A stretch of 64,000 nucleotides of DNA from Autumnicola psychrophila (GTDB lineage Bacteria; Bacteroidota; Bacteroidia; Flavobacteriales; Flavobacteriaceae). The notes under the pieces were generated by a model. The model was not told where the DNA came from. It made no database searches and saw only the letters and a list, made by a program, of their open reading frames with translations. Shown here piece after piece: positions 1 to 10,300 of this stretch. Made by a program: the position numbers and the translations under genes. The stretch is taken from the NCBI RefSeq assembly GCF_031846645.1, contig NZ_JAVRHN010000004.1:186001-250000 (forward strand). The letters run 5' to 3'. How positions within the stretch are numbered: the first letter of the stretch is position 1; every line of letters starts with the position of its first letter.

Positions 1-531
1 CATCTTCATCCTGGTGTTTACCAGCTGACTTTCCAGCTGACTGTGGCGCTTCTCTGCTTCTTTTACCTGTTTTAAATAATAGTAAGTGTAAATGATAAAG
101 ATCATTGCAAAATAGATCAAAAAATTGAGTTCTATTACTGCCATAAACCTGTGGAAACTTTCCTGTAATTGATATTCTGAAGGGTCTATTTGGCCGACCA
201 GTATGCCAAAAACATCAAATATCAACCTGATAATTAATCCAATAAGTATGGAGAAAAGGGTATGAATAGAGATAATCTTTACCCATGAGTAATTTTTGTT
301 CAGCAGCTTTTTGGTGCTGATAGCGATGAGCGTCATATAAGTCACCACTACCACCCAATCCAGTAAGATATTGTATAGAAGGAACTCACGCCACGGAAAT
401 TCCGGCATCCCTGGGGAATAATGATGCATATAAACAGCTTTACCCACATACACGATATTAAACAGCGCATAAAACCCAGATAAAAGAAGGACCAGGTTTA
501 TGTCCAGGTATTTTTTAAGGAAGCTTTTCAT
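1..531 (-). CDS. LytS-type sensor histidine kinase, N-terminal part (cut by window edge)
   Basis: This reading frame is open from an ATG at 531 to the window edge, giving 177 residues. It has four hydrophobic membrane segments (around residues 10-30, 50-72, 85-110 and 130-150). A charged, coiled-coil-like linker follows and ends in NTRMKM, which is typically just before the HPHFLFN phospho-acceptor box of the LytS/YehU (HisKA-7TM/His_kinase) class. The kinase core itself lies outside the window. The start codon sits 1 bp after the stop of the LytTR regulator gene, so the two are co-transcribed with the regulator first. It presumably senses an envelope signal and phosphorylates that regulator. 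The class assignment rests on topology and pairing, because the catalytic motifs are not visible. Confidence 0.75.
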   Translation of the reverse strand, partial: MKSFLKKYLDINLVLLLSGFYALFNIVYVGKAVYMHHYSPGMPEFPWREFLLYNILLDWVVVVTYMTLIAISTKKLLNKNYSWVKIISIHTLFSILIGLIIRLIFDVFGILVGQIDPSEYQLQESFHRFMAVIELNFLIYFAMIFIIYTYYYLKQVKEAEKRHSQLESQLVNTRMKM

Positions 532-532
532 T

Positions 533-1303
533 CTAAATTCCAATTTTTTCCAGAAACTGTTTTTTGTTAGACTTGCTTATGTGCAACAGTTTATCATCGG
601 TCATCCGGGCATCTATTTCGGAATATTCTGAATGTACAATTTCTTTTACATGATTAAGGTTAACAATCGTGGATCTATGAATTCTAAAAAAAATATTTTC
701 ATCCAGCATCTCTTCGAGATTATTTAATGACTCCCTTAGCACATGCTTTTTATTATCGGTAAATATTTCAGCATAACAACCAGAAGCTATAATGTAGCTT
801 ATTTCTGCAGGATCCAGCAGCATCGTTTTATTACCTTGTTTTATAGGAATTTTCCCCGGAGACGATACTTCCTTCGCCTCCCTGGAGTAAATTTTAAATA
901 ATTCCTTTATTTTCTTCTCAAAATTACTGTCTGCTTCGCTGCGGGAAATGTTCAGAATCTTACTAATTGTTTTAAAAAACCGCTGATCTTTAAAAGGCTT
1001 CAAAAGAAAATCAAAAGCATCCACATCAAAAGCTTTGGTGGCATAATTATCATATGCGGTGACGAAAATTACTAAAGGTTTTGGAGAGATATTTATCTCC
1101 TGCAAAACTTCAAAACCATTCATATCCTTCATGTTAATATCCAGGAAAATAAGATCAGGTTTTAAGTCATTGATCTGTATTATGGCTGTTTTCCCATTGG
1201 AACACTCTCCTGAAACCATAATTTCCGGCACCTCTTCTAAAAGATTTAAAATCCGCTTTCTTGCAAGCTCTTCGTCGTCTATTATTAATGCTCTCATAAT
1301 CAA
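533..1303 (-). CDS. LytTR-family response regulator transcription factor
   Basis: The 256-residue protein has an N-terminal receiver domain. Acidic residues D9/D10, the phospho-acceptor D55 (FLDINM) and K102 (LLKPF) are all in place. From about residue 150 comes a LytTR DNA-binding domain, recognisable by the segment with FFRIHRSTIVNLNHV followed by SKSNKKQF. In this family phosphorylation of the Asp by the partner kinase promotes binding to promoter repeats. The adjacent downstream LytS-type kinase gene, 1 bp away, is the expected partner. Two ATGs (residues 1 and 3) are possible starts. The target genes cannot be read from the sequence. Confidence 0.93.
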   Translation of the reverse strand: MIMRALIIDDEELARKRILNLLEEVPEIMVSGECSNGKTAIIQINDLKPDLIFLDINMKDMNGFEVLQEINISPKPLVIFVTAYDNYATKAFDVDAFDFLLKPFKDQRFFKTISKILNISRSEADSNFEKKIKELFKIYSREAKEVSSPGKIPIKQGNKTMLLDPAEISYIIASGCYAEIFTDNKKHVLRESLNNLEEMLDENIFFRIHRSTIVNLNHVKEIVHSEYSEIDARMTDDKLLHISKSNKKQFLEKIGI

Positions 1304-1476
1304 TAAATTATTACTACAATTTTATGCTTTTTCTGAATAACCTGTTATTAAAAGCTAAAACTAATTTTCCTCTTAATTTTTCGTAGAAGATTGTTATGTG
1401 AAAAATATAAATATAATTGCTGTAAAATATAGATTTATGCAGTGAGACTGAGAAGACAAAATTTATTCAGATTAAT

Positions 1477-1526
1477 ATAAGAGACTGCGTAAAAATCAAA
1501 TTATTGATTTTTACGCAGTCTCTTAT
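1477..1526. terminator. Perfect 23-bp hairpin, probable intrinsic terminator
   Basis: The arms at 1477-1499 and 1504-1526 are perfectly complementary (ataagagactgcg... against ...cgcagtctcttat) around the 4-base loop atta. The arms carry A/T runs next to a GC-containing core. The hairpin lies 18 bp after the stop of the minus-strand gene at 1544-2098, which suits termination of that gene. A 23-bp perfect stem is long for a terminator, so a palindromic repeat element is the alternative. Confidence 0.6.
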
Positions 1527-1543
1527 TCTGAACCTGGCTCGAC

Positions 1544-2098
1544 TTAATTAATGGCTAATTCAACTGATGTCGCTTTAGTTCTGTCAATTCTTACAATTTT
1601 AGTTTTGTTTCCGTTTTCCAATTTAAGGCGGTAAAATTCTTTATCTATACGGCCGTCTCTACCCCTGGCTATGTGAAGACTTTTTACAATGTTCCAGCCT
1701 TTATAGTCTCTGTATATCTCATGAGAAAGATCATTGGGTAGCTTTATATTTCGAAACCTCTGATACATTTTAACCATTTTGCCTTCTTTGTCAAAATCTA
1801 CTTTCAGCATTCCTTTTCGGGATACAAAGCTCACCTGGCATGCATCCAAATCTTTATCTTTTAACTCCAGTATAAAATGATTAACATCAAAGTTTTTTTT
1901 CATAAACGTTAATGGATTCAATTCAAATTCTCCATTATAAATTTCATTTATACTAAATGAATATACATCCCCGCTATTCGTAAGATTTGAAGAATAGGGA
2001 GCATACGAAACAGTATTTTCGCTTAACCCTACCGTTTCCTGGCTACTTGCGGGGACTAGGCACATAAGTAATACAAGACTGAAAATTAAAGTTTTCAT
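1544..2098 (-). CDS. Secreted protein of unknown function
   Basis: The protein has 184 residues. It begins with a clear Sec signal peptide (M-K-T, a hydrophobic run with LVLLMCLV, then PASSQE, with cleavage likely near residue 19). The mature part is rich in charged residues and beta-prone segments, with no motif I recognise. A short stretch HEIYRDYKGWNIVKSLH near residue 125 is the most distinctive piece. It stands alone, with a strong hairpin downstream and a divergent membrane-protein gene about 470 bp upstream. I cannot assign a function; periplasm or outer surface is inferred only from the signal peptide. Confidence 0.75.
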   Translation of the reverse strand: MKTLIFSLVLLMCLVPASSQETVGLSENTVSYAPYSSNLTNSGDVYSFSINEIYNGEFELNPLTFMKKNFDVNHFILELKDKDLDACQVSFVSRKGMLKVDFDKEGKMVKMYQRFRNIKLPNDLSHEIYRDYKGWNIVKSLHIARGRDGRIDKEFYRLKLENGNKTKIVRIDRTKATSVELAIN

Positions 2099-2566
2099 AA
2101 TTTTAAATTTTTAAAGGTTGGTTTATATTTTGGTTGTATTTGATTGCTATTAAAGGCTTACAGTATTAAAATTATGTTATACCTAAACTTCCTTTAAATG
2201 AAAAGATCTGAAATGTCGATTTCTCGTTCCGGAATATACTTTTGGTGTAGTAAAGCTTTTTAGAAATCTTTTTCTGAAGAACGCAGCGTTTTAAAGCAAA
2301 TTTGAAGTTGTTCAGGACAGAGAAACGGTATTCTGCTTCAAAAGAAGTCGCTACAACTCTTTAGATTGTCTATAAGGGAATTTTCTTGTTTGTGAAGTAG
2401 TAAAAAAATCCTTCTCATTTCGAGGCATTTCTGCTAATAAATTCAGAAACCGAATTGTACAACTCTTCTGCTCGATAATTGCCAAAAAAACGAGTGAGCT
2501 TTTTTCAGGTCATGTATTGTCCTTAAAATTAATTTAATTTTACCTTAGACCGTGTAAAATTAGAAA
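2099..2566. other. Intergenic region between divergent genes, nothing recognised
   Basis: This 468-bp AT-rich stretch separates the secreted-protein gene from the DUF4126-like gene. I see no credible reading frame, RNA gene or strong hairpin. It must hold the promoters of both divergent genes, but no clean TTG/TAnnTTTG pair stood out. Confidence 0.5.
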
Positions 2567-3784
2567 ATGTCAATAGTTCAAATCATTACCATCATTGGTT
2601 CAATTCCGTTGTTCTCCTTAAGAACATTTCTTCCGGCATTTTTAACCGCTCTTTTATTATCTTATCCTGAATATTTTCCCGGCTTAGAAGATGTCCCTCC
2701 AGTTCCGGAGGATGCTTTTATTAGTAGAAACTGGGTTCTGTTTGTTCTTGGTAGTTTAAGCCTGCTGGAAATTATCGGTGATAAAAGTACTGAAGTACGT
2801 AATCTCTTAAAGAATTTAGAAACTTACCTGAAGCCAATTTCTTTCCTCGCAATTAACCTGAGCCTTTTGGATGAATCTTCTGTAGATGTTCTTCAGGAAG
2901 TACAGTGGGCGGCATTTGATCCTCTTTGGATATTACTGGCTTTTGGGGCGTTATTTGTGCACTGGCTCGCCACTTTAAGGAAAGATTTTTTAGATTTTCT
3001 GGAGAACATAGACGAAGACGATAATCTTTTTATCGGAAAAATTACCAGCTGGATAGAAGACAGCCTGGTGCTCTTTGGTTTCCTATTGCTCATTTGGACT
3101 GGAATTTTAATGGTGATCCTCTACGCTACAGCCATTACATTTTTTGTATTTATGAGGAAACGCTACAATAAAAAGCTTGAAAAGCAAAAACTAAAATGTC
3201 CTGCTTGCGGAGAAAGTAACCTGCCATTTGCCGTAAAATGTATAAACTGCAAAGAACTTCAACCTAAAATTTATGCTGTAGGTATATTTGGTCAAAAGAA
3301 GAAAAACCTTATTTATAATGTTCAGAAGCATCAGTTAAACCTCATCTCCCATAGAAAATGCACCGACTGCGGAAACAAACTGGAAAGTACCAGGCTGTTC
3401 CAAAATTGCCATTTTTGTGGCAACGCCCACTTCCAGTCGCCTACAGTAAAGGAATTTATAAAGAGCCAGGACAAAAGATTCTATAAAATAGCCGGATTAT
3501 CATTTCTGCTCGGCTTTGTGCCGGTAATAGGCTTTCTTACAAGCGCTGTAATGGCTAATATTTACCTGTTTTCGCCCTACCGCAGGTATATCCCTAAAGG
3601 AACTTCCTTTTTTACCAAGGTATTTATCAAATTTATCACTTTCCTGTTCTTTATAATTGGAATAGCTTTAGGATTTATAGCTGCACCGGTATATATTGTG
3701 ATTAGGTATTATATCTGGAAGAAGAAATTTACTTCAAGAGCAAGTAAGTCTAATATTTTTCCTTCTTCTGTTAAAAAAGTTTGA
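2567..3784 (+). CDS. DUF4126-like membrane protein with two zinc ribbons
   Basis: The protein has 405 residues. The first about 200 form hydrophobic segments separated by short loops and resemble the DUF4126 membrane family (IIGDKSTEVRN near residue 70). Two four-cysteine zinc ribbons follow: C211/C214/C225/C228 and C265/C268/C281/C284. Two further membrane segments lie around residues 305-330 and 350-375, with a basic tail. The ribbons sit on the soluble face between membrane parts and probably bind zinc for folding or for partner contact. No enzymatic motif is visible and no neighbour suggests a pathway. The DUF assignment is from memory of the family's pattern and is moderately sure. Confidence 0.7.
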   Translation: MSIVQIITIIGSIPLFSLRTFLPAFLTALLLSYPEYFPGLEDVPPVPEDAFISRNWVLFVLGSLSLLEIIGDKSTEVRNLLKNLETYLKPISFLAINLSLLDESSVDVLQEVQWAAFDPLWILLAFGALFVHWLATLRKDFLDFLENIDEDDNLFIGKITSWIEDSLVLFGFLLLIWTGILMVILYATAITFFVFMRKRYNKKLEKQKLKCPACGESNLPFAVKCINCKELQPKIYAVGIFGQKKKNLIYNVQKHQLNLISHRKCTDCGNKLESTRLFQNCHFCGNAHFQSPTVKEFIKSQDKRFYKIAGLSFLLGFVPVIGFLTSAVMANIYLFSPYRRYIPKGTSFFTKVFIKFITFLFFIIGIALGFIAAPVYIVIRYYIWKKKFTSRASKSNIFPSSVKKV

Positions 3785-3952
3785 TTTTTTAGAGAAGTTG
3801 AAAAAATGCTAAATACTACATTCTGAAAATTTAGAGAAATTTTGTTCCAGGTTTTAGATATAAAAAGTGCTTACAATTACCTATGTAATAAAGGGCGATA
3901 TTTGCCATTTTTGAAGGATGCCATTGTTTGCTGAAATTTAAAACTTTCAATA

Positions 3953-3984
3953 AAAAACCCGCAGCTTAGAAACTGCAGGTTTTT
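3953..3984. terminator. Bidirectional intrinsic terminator
   Basis: The arms aaaaacccgcag (3953-3964) and ctgcaggttttt (3973-3984) pair with one mismatch, and the stem ends in A and T runs. The hairpin lies between the plus-strand zinc-ribbon gene and the minus-strand sugar dehydrogenase gene, so it can serve both convergent transcripts. Confidence 0.65.
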
Positions 3985-4079
3985 GATGTTTTTAAATTAC
4001 TGAAGTGCGAAAATTGCCAATATAACAAGTTGGTTTAGATTTAAATTTATTGACTCTTTTGGTGTCTTATAATAATTTC

Positions 4080-5252
4080 TTACTCCATAGCCTTTAGTCG
4101 TAGTATTTTTCCATTATCCTCATCTGTAAGAACATAAATTGACCCATCCGGAGCCTGTTCAACATCCCGTACTCTTACATTTAAGGGAATCCGCTCCACT
4201 TCTTCGGCTTGTTCACCATTTACCTCCATTCTTACCAGTCCGCTGCTTGTTAATCCGCCAATAAGGGCGCTATTTTGCCATTCCGGATACATGCTTCCCG
4301 TATAAAAAATCAAACCTGAAGGAGAAATTGTAGGTGTCCAGTGAAACACAGCATCAGCAAATTCTGAATCAGGCTCAGGATCTGGAATTTTACTTCCATC
4401 ATAGTTGTCGCCCCAACTTACCTTAGGCCATCCATAATTTCTTCCCGCTTCCGGTTGGTTGAACTCATCACCACCCAATGGACCCATTTCTGCAATCCAA
4501 AGCAGACCACTTTCAGGATCTATGGCCGCACTTTCTATGTTGCGGTGACCATAAGACCAGATTTCATCTCTGGCATTCTCATCACCTAAAAACGGATTGT
4601 CTTGTGGCACGGATCCATCTTTATTGATTCTCACAATCGTACCAAGATGACTGGAAAGATCTTGAGCAGGCTCAAATTTAAATCTTTCGCCCAAGGTGAG
4701 AAATAACATTTCATCGCGTGCAAAGACTATTCTTCCACCAAAATGATTAGGGCCTTCTACTTTTGGCTCCATTCTAAAAATAACTTCAAAATCGTTAATC
4801 TGGTTATCTTCAAAGCGGCCCCTACCTAAAGCAGTGGATGCAGTACTATCCTTCCCCGGCTCAGCAAAAGAAAGATAAACATACTTGTTTTGTTCGAATT
4901 CAGGATCAAGTGCAACATCCAGTAAACCTCCCTGTCCCTGACTAAAAACTTCAGGAGTACCTTTAATAGGTTGAGATATACTATCCCCTTCATCATAAAT
5001 CCTTAAGGTCCCTGCCCGTTCTGTAACCAACAACCGTTTATCGGGTAAAAACGCCATTCCCCAAGGATGATCGAGATTCTCTGCTAAAACTTCTACTTTT
5101 ATGTCACCAGCATCTGTTCTTACTGTGCTTTTTTGAGCAACAGCGTAAAATGGCAACAATGTGAGCAATAAAACTACGTTAAATGATAAGTGCTTTTTAG
5201 ATATTAAAAGTTGCTCTTTTAAAGGAAATACGATTTGTTTGATTTTGATCAT
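4080..5252 (-). CDS. PQQ-dependent sugar dehydrogenase (soluble GDH-B/Asd family)
   Basis: The protein is a six-bladed beta-propeller enzyme that oxidises aldose sugars at C1 with PQQ. Visible family motifs are HPWGMAFLPD near the start, the catalytic-His segment GPNHFGGRI, YGHRN (the Arg that contacts PQQ) and EMGPLGGDEFN followed by GRNYGWP. The start is uncertain. The frame is open to an ATG at 5309, but ATGs at 5264 and 5252 are better, because a promoter-like TTG/TATATTAG pair overlaps the longest version. The version from 5252 has a signal peptide ending near FYAVAQ. Location is the periplasm or outside. The gene is single and faces a divergent hypothetical gene. The exact sugar is unknown. 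Confidence 0.85.
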   Translation of the reverse strand: MIKIKQIVFPLKEQLLISKKHLSFNVVLLLTLLPFYAVAQKSTVRTDAGDIKVEVLAENLDHPWGMAFLPDKRLLVTERAGTLRIYDEGDSISQPIKGTPEVFSQGQGGLLDVALDPEFEQNKYVYLSFAEPGKDSTASTALGRGRFEDNQINDFEVIFRMEPKVEGPNHFGGRIVFARDEMLFLTLGERFKFEPAQDLSSHLGTIVRINKDGSVPQDNPFLGDENARDEIWSYGHRNIESAAIDPESGLLWIAEMGPLGGDEFNQPEAGRNYGWPKVSWGDNYDGSKIPDPEPDSEFADAVFHWTPTISPSGLIFYTGSMYPEWQNSALIGGLTSSGLVRMEVNGEQAEEVERIPLNVRVRDVEQAPDGSIYVLTDEDNGKILRLKAME

Positions 5253-5370
5253 GGCTTCACACATTTTGTTATATATACCTAATATAGCCAGAGTTATAAA
5301 TTTGACCAATAACTTAGCATTGCCTTAACAGACGTTTTTTTTTATATGGGCTACAATTTCACATCTTCAC

Positions 5371-5389
5371 TTGTAAGAATTTCTTACAA
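5371..5389. promoter_or_regulatory. Palindromic operator candidate TTGTAAGA-att-TCTTACAA
   Basis: A perfect 8-bp dyad with a 3-base centre lies in the region between the divergent sugar dehydrogenase gene and the gene at 5551. A second half site, TCTTACAA, recurs at 5469-5476. No T run follows on either strand, so an operator is more likely than a terminator. The binding protein is unknown. Confidence 0.4.
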
Positions 5390-5500
5390 AAAAAATCAGT
5401 AATTAATAATATTATCCTCTCAAAAGGCACATACATCTGTAAACCACTCATGTCCAAACACTTATTTTCTTACAAATTGCTAATTTTTTCATATAGATAG

Positions 5501-5530
5501 TTGCACTTAATCTATATTTTACTATATTTA
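5501..5530 (+). promoter_or_regulatory. Possible Bacteroidota-type promoter for the gene at 5551
   Basis: TTG at 5501-5503 is followed after 19 bp by TATATTTA at 5523-5530, one base off the TAnnTTTG -7 consensus. It lies about 20 bp upstream of the ATG at 5551. The match is suggestive only. Confidence 0.35.
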
Positions 5531-5550
5531 GACCTGAAATACTGATAGCC

Positions 5551-6087
5551 ATGACAGAAAATACTGAAGCTTTATGCACATATCCTAATCCTTACCTGGT
5601 AAGAAATGAAGATCCTAATCTTACGGTTAGCCGATCAGTGAGCTTAAAAATCGGTTTAAAGAACTCCAAAAAAGAAGATCAAAAATCTTCAGGAATATCT
5701 CTGGGTAAAGTCAGTAGTAGCTTGGTTAATTCTTTTTTGAATACCTGGCAGAAATTAATTGACGCTCCTCAAAGCTTTCCAGAACAGGAGCTAACGCCGG
5801 TATCTACGTATGTAATTCGAGAGGATAGCCAACAAGCAGAAGAAAGTATGCTACGTGAAATTCTTTGCAATACATTAAATCTGGAATCTGGTTCTTACGA
5901 ATTAACACAAGCTCTGGAAGTAACAAATAAAATCTACCACGAGGATTTCCCAGGAAGTTATATTTTAGAATATAAAGGTGACCGACTTGGAATGTTTTTT
6001 CTTGATATCAGAAAACGTGTAAATGGAATTTCTGAAGTTAATTATGAATTTCTTCCTCAAGTTAAAACGTTCAAATACCTTTTTTAG
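5551..6087 (+). CDS. Hypothetical cytoplasmic protein
   Basis: The protein has 178 residues, with no signal peptide and no membrane segment. The N-terminal half is polar (YPNPYLVRNEDPNLTVSRS, then many Lys and Ser). The C-terminal half looks like a compact alpha/beta domain (EESMLREILCNTLNL, then YHEDFPGSYILEYKGDRLG). I do not recognise a family. It is a single gene, divergent from the sugar dehydrogenase and followed by a long empty stretch, so the context gives no clue to function. Confidence 0.6.
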   Translation: MTENTEALCTYPNPYLVRNEDPNLTVSRSVSLKIGLKNSKKEDQKSSGISLGKVSSSLVNSFLNTWQKLIDAPQSFPEQELTPVSTYVIREDSQQAEESMLREILCNTLNLESGSYELTQALEVTNKIYHEDFPGSYILEYKGDRLGMFFLDIRKRVNGISEVNYEFLPQVKTFKYLF

Positions 6088-6813
6088 AACCCAATTTTTG
6101 TAAGTAAAAAACTACATTTATAATACTGTCTTCCAGGCATGTAAGTTTTAGATTACAATAAATTTTTAACTTTAATCTCTTTTTTGAAAATTTTTATTTT
6201 TATGTAATTGGTTAAAATAAAGTCTACCTCTCTTCATTTCAAAGTAATTTACCATATCCATTTCTCGCTGCTTGAGTAAATTTCTAATCAATCAAATTCC
6301 TGATCGGTGCCCTTTGCACAGCAGCAAAAATCTACTTCCTGTATTCCGTTAAATCATATTATACGATATTAGGATTGAAGAGCATCACGCTTAATTCTTT
6401 TCCTATCACTAAGATTAAAATCTTTATATATGTTTGGTTATCAAATACATATAAACACTATTAAATATAGTTTCATTTCTAACCACATAAGAAGCTCCTA
6501 AACGTTTTATATATTTTTGCCTCAAAATCTGATGGTAATTAAAGGTGCGGATTAATCTTATTTCACCCCAAATTTTCTAAGATCAACCCTCTACTGAGGA
6601 ACCATTTTTCTTCAAAAATGTGATTCTGAATTTTCTCTAATTTTTGTTGCTTCTTCATCTGAAGTCGTTTTTTTTCCGCAACGAAATTTTGATTTAGGGT
6701 ATTTTGTCGATTATTATGTTTGTTTTATCGGATATTATTCTTGATGTTTGGCAAATAATTAACAATAAGAATAGCAGGAAAAATTTTAAGAGTATCTGCC
6801 CCCAACCCTACTT
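6088..6813. other. Long AT-rich intergenic region, nothing recognised
   Basis: These 726 bp lie upstream of the exported-protein operon. I find no convincing gene, tRNA or repeat. A weak hairpin (catttttcttcaaaaatg, about 6603-6620) is present. The operon promoter and perhaps a long 5' UTR must be here, but I cannot place them. Confidence 0.5.
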
Positions 6814-7362
6814 ATGAGATATTTGCCCCTATTGCTCACTTTATTCTTATCATTTTTAGCACAGGCTCAAGAAGAGGAACCTGAAGCACACGCAGGTGAA
6901 ATCTTTCACAGTGTCTTAGTTCCTGCGGGAGGAGATGCTTATGGTAATACCGGTTCTGCTGCTTATTCTATAGGTCAGGTCTTTTACCTTTCTTATGATA
7001 ATGCCGACAACTCGGTTAACGAAGGGATTCAACAACCTAGCTTGATATCATCTGAAGAAGTTCCTCCTGTTACGGAAAAAACTCCTCCTGGACAAGAAAA
7101 CAGTAGAAATCTTCCTCCGGTTATTGATGTAATTGCCTACCCGAATCCTATGACGGAGTTTTTCATTATTGAAATTGAAAATTTTAAAGCTGATCGTTAT
7201 TCCTATCAACTCTTTGACTTGAACGGAAGATTGATCACGACAGGCTCCCTGGAAAATCATAGAACAAAAATTAGTCCGAATAACCTTCAATCTGCCATGT
7301 ATATCCTAAAGATTTTTAGGCAAGCCAGAAATATTAAATCGTTTAAAATTATTAAAAGATAA
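6814..7362 (+). CDS. Small secreted protein with type A T9SS C-terminal sorting domain
   Basis: The protein has 182 residues. A signal peptide (ending LSFLAQAQ) is followed by a short domain with GGDAYGNTGSAAYSIGQVFY and NEGIQQP, a pattern common in Bacteroidota exported proteins. A Pro-rich linker comes next. The last about 75 residues form a type A sorting domain: VIAYPNPMTEFF, LFDLNGRLI, MYILKI and a basic end FKIIKR. Such domains direct export through the type IX secretion system and attachment to the surface or release. The gene heads a tight operon: the next gene starts 5 bp downstream, so this is probably an accessory or partner of the fibre-like protein. Confidence 0.85.
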   Translation: MRYLPLLLTLFLSFLAQAQEEEPEAHAGEIFHSVLVPAGGDAYGNTGSAAYSIGQVFYLSYDNADNSVNEGIQQPSLISSEEVPPVTEKTPPGQENSRNLPPVIDVIAYPNPMTEFFIIEIENFKADRYSYQLFDLNGRLITTGSLENHRTKISPNNLQSAMYILKIFRQARNIKSFKIIKR

Positions 7363-7367
7363 TTGTA

Positions 7368-10300
7368 ATGAAATGGACCCCCATTTTCCCCCTACTGCTC
7401 CTGACTATCAATAGCCTCTTTGCTCAAACCCCTGAGAAAATAAGTTACCAGGCAGTAATAAGAGATAACTCCCAAGCACTTGTAACCAGCTCTGATGTTG
7501 ATTTAAAAATAAGAGTAAGACAGGGTTCTACTAAAGGCACGGCTGTCTATGAAGAAACCCACTATACTACAACCAATAGTAATGGATTAGTCTCTCTGCA
7601 AATTGGTACTGGAAAAGTAAACAGCGGAAGCTTTGCAAATATAAATTGGGCAAAGGGACCGTATTATATAGAATCCCAGGTGGATCCTACTGGCAGCAGT
7701 AATTACACAATAACCGGTGTGAGCCAAGTACTAAGTGTGCCATATTCCTTGCATTCTAAAACAACTGAAAATTTTGCAGGTACCATTTCAGAGGATCAGA
7801 TCTCCGATCTTTATCATTATTCTGATGCCGATATTAATGGATTTGAGGTTGCTTTTGAAGGTTGGGACAAGGATACTTCCGATGATTTCGACGGAAAATA
7901 TTCCAGTCTCACCGGATTACCCGATATTTATACAAAGAGCGAGATCATGCAACTTTTTTCAGGAAATGAAAATCCCGGACGGTTTACCCAGTCCTTAACT
8001 CTTACAGAAACTGAGCTTTCCATCTCGAGTGGAAACAGCATTTCGTTTGAAAACTGGGATAGAGATGTTTCTGATGATTTTTCCGGCGATTATTCTGATC
8101 TTAAAAACAAACCTCAATTGTTTAGTGGTGATTTTAATGATTTAATTAACACCCCCAGTTCTTTCAGCGGAAATTTTGAAGACTTGCTCGGTCTTCCACA
8201 ACTATATACAAAATCAGAAATTGACAGTTTGATGGTAACCAGAAGTGGATCTGGAGGAACCATTCAATCATTAAATTTAGAAGGAGATAAGCTTTCTATT
8301 TCAGGAGGTAACACAATCTCTTTAGGTGAATTTACGGGTGATTTTACAGGAAGCTATTTTGATCTCGAAGACAGACCTGAGTTGTTTAGTGGTAATTTCT
8401 ATGATCTAATAAACACGCCGGAGATTTATACCCGTACACAGGTAGATAGCTTAATCGTTACAAGAAGTGGATCTGAAGGTAGCATTCAATCACTAAATTT
8501 AGAAGGAGATCAGCTTTCTATATCAGGAGGTAACACAATCTCTTTAGGTGAATTTACGGGTGATTTTTCAGGAAGCTATCTTGACCTCGAAGACAGACCT
8601 GAGTTGTTTAGTGGTGATTTCTATGATCTAATAAACACGCCGGAGATTTATACCCGTACACAGGTAGATAGCTTGATCGTTACAAGAAGTGGATCCGAAG
8701 GTATCATTCAATCACTAAATTTAGAAGGAGATCAACTTTCAATTTCAGGAGGTAATACGATTTCTCTTGGTGAGCTAACAGGTAATTTCTCAGGAAGCTA
8801 TCTTGATCTCGAAGACAAACCTGAGTTGTTTAGTGGAGAATTTGCAGATTTGGCTAATACTCCCAAAATCTTTAGTGGTGATTTTGCTGACTTAAATGGT
8901 ATCCCCCAACTTTATACAAAATCACAGGTAGATAGTCTAATTGTAACCAGAAGTGGGTCTGAAGGTATTATTCAATCACTAAATTTGGAAGGAGATCAAC
9001 TTTCGATTTCAGGAGGTAACACAATCTCTTTAGGTGAATTGACGGGTGATTTTTCAGGAAGTTACCTTGATCTCGAAGACAGACCTGAGTTGTTTAGTGG
9101 AGAATTTGCAGATTTAACAGGTCTCCCCCAACTTTATACACAATCACAGGTAGACAGTCTGATTGTAACCAGGAGTGGGTCTGAAGGCATTATTCAATCA
9201 CTAAATTTGGAAGGAGATCAACTTTCGATTTCGGGAGGTAATACGATTTCTCTTGGTGAATTGACAGGTAATTTCTCAGGAAGTTACCTTGATCTCGAAG
9301 ACAGACCTGAGTTGTTTAGTGGAGAATTTGCAGATTTAACCGGTCTCCCCCAACTCTATACAAAATCAGAGGTTGACAGTCTAATTGTAACCAGAGAAAG
9401 CTCTGAAGGAGTTGTCCAGTCACTAAGTCTGGAAGGATCTGAATTAAAGATATCTGGTGGTAACGGTATTTCCTTTGAAGGATGGGATATGAATAGTTCT
9501 GATGATTTTTCAGGAGATTATCTTGATTTAAGAAATCTTCCGCAAATTTATACAACGTCACAAGTTGATAGTTTGGTTACGGCTAATGCAAGTGTAGGTG
9601 GTACTGTACAAGCTTTAACTCTGGAAGAAAGCCGACTTTCAATTTCGGGAGGAAACACTATTTCTTTTGAAAATTGGGATATTAATGCTGCCGATGATTT
9701 TTCAGGTTTCTATGATGATCTGCAGAATAAACCGGAGCTTTTTAATGGAGAATTTAATGCTCTGAAAAATTTACCGAACTTATATACTGCTGAAGAAGTA
9801 GATAATCTTATTAATGGAATTGAAACAAATGGAGGAGTTTCGCAAAACCTAAGTTTGGATCAATCTACTTTATCCATTTCAGGAGGAAATTCCATTTCTT
9901 TTGAAAATTGGGATACCAATACTAGCGATGATTTTTCAGGAATTTACAATGACCTAAAAAATATTCCCGAGCAATACACAAAAGGTGAGGTTGATGTTTT
10001 GATCAGCAATGTTCAAACAACAGGGAGCCAACCTCAGATATTAACTTTGGTGGATCGGGAATTATTAATTTCAAATGGGAATAGCATAATTTTTGATAAT
10101 TGGGATACAAATGCCGCTGATGATTTCAACGGTGAATATTCTAATTTAAAAAACACACCAAAAATTTATACACAATTGCAAGTTGATAGCATACAAAACG
10201 TACTCGTAGCCAACATAGCGAAGGAATATGTAAAAAGACCTGAAATAAGGGAATTTATAACTTCGAGAAATATTATGTCCGAAGACATCGGCAATACGTT

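Noticed and set aside
8235..9386. CRISPR-like array
   Set aside because: Repeats are 222 bp, coding and contiguous without spacers; they are protein tandem repeats.
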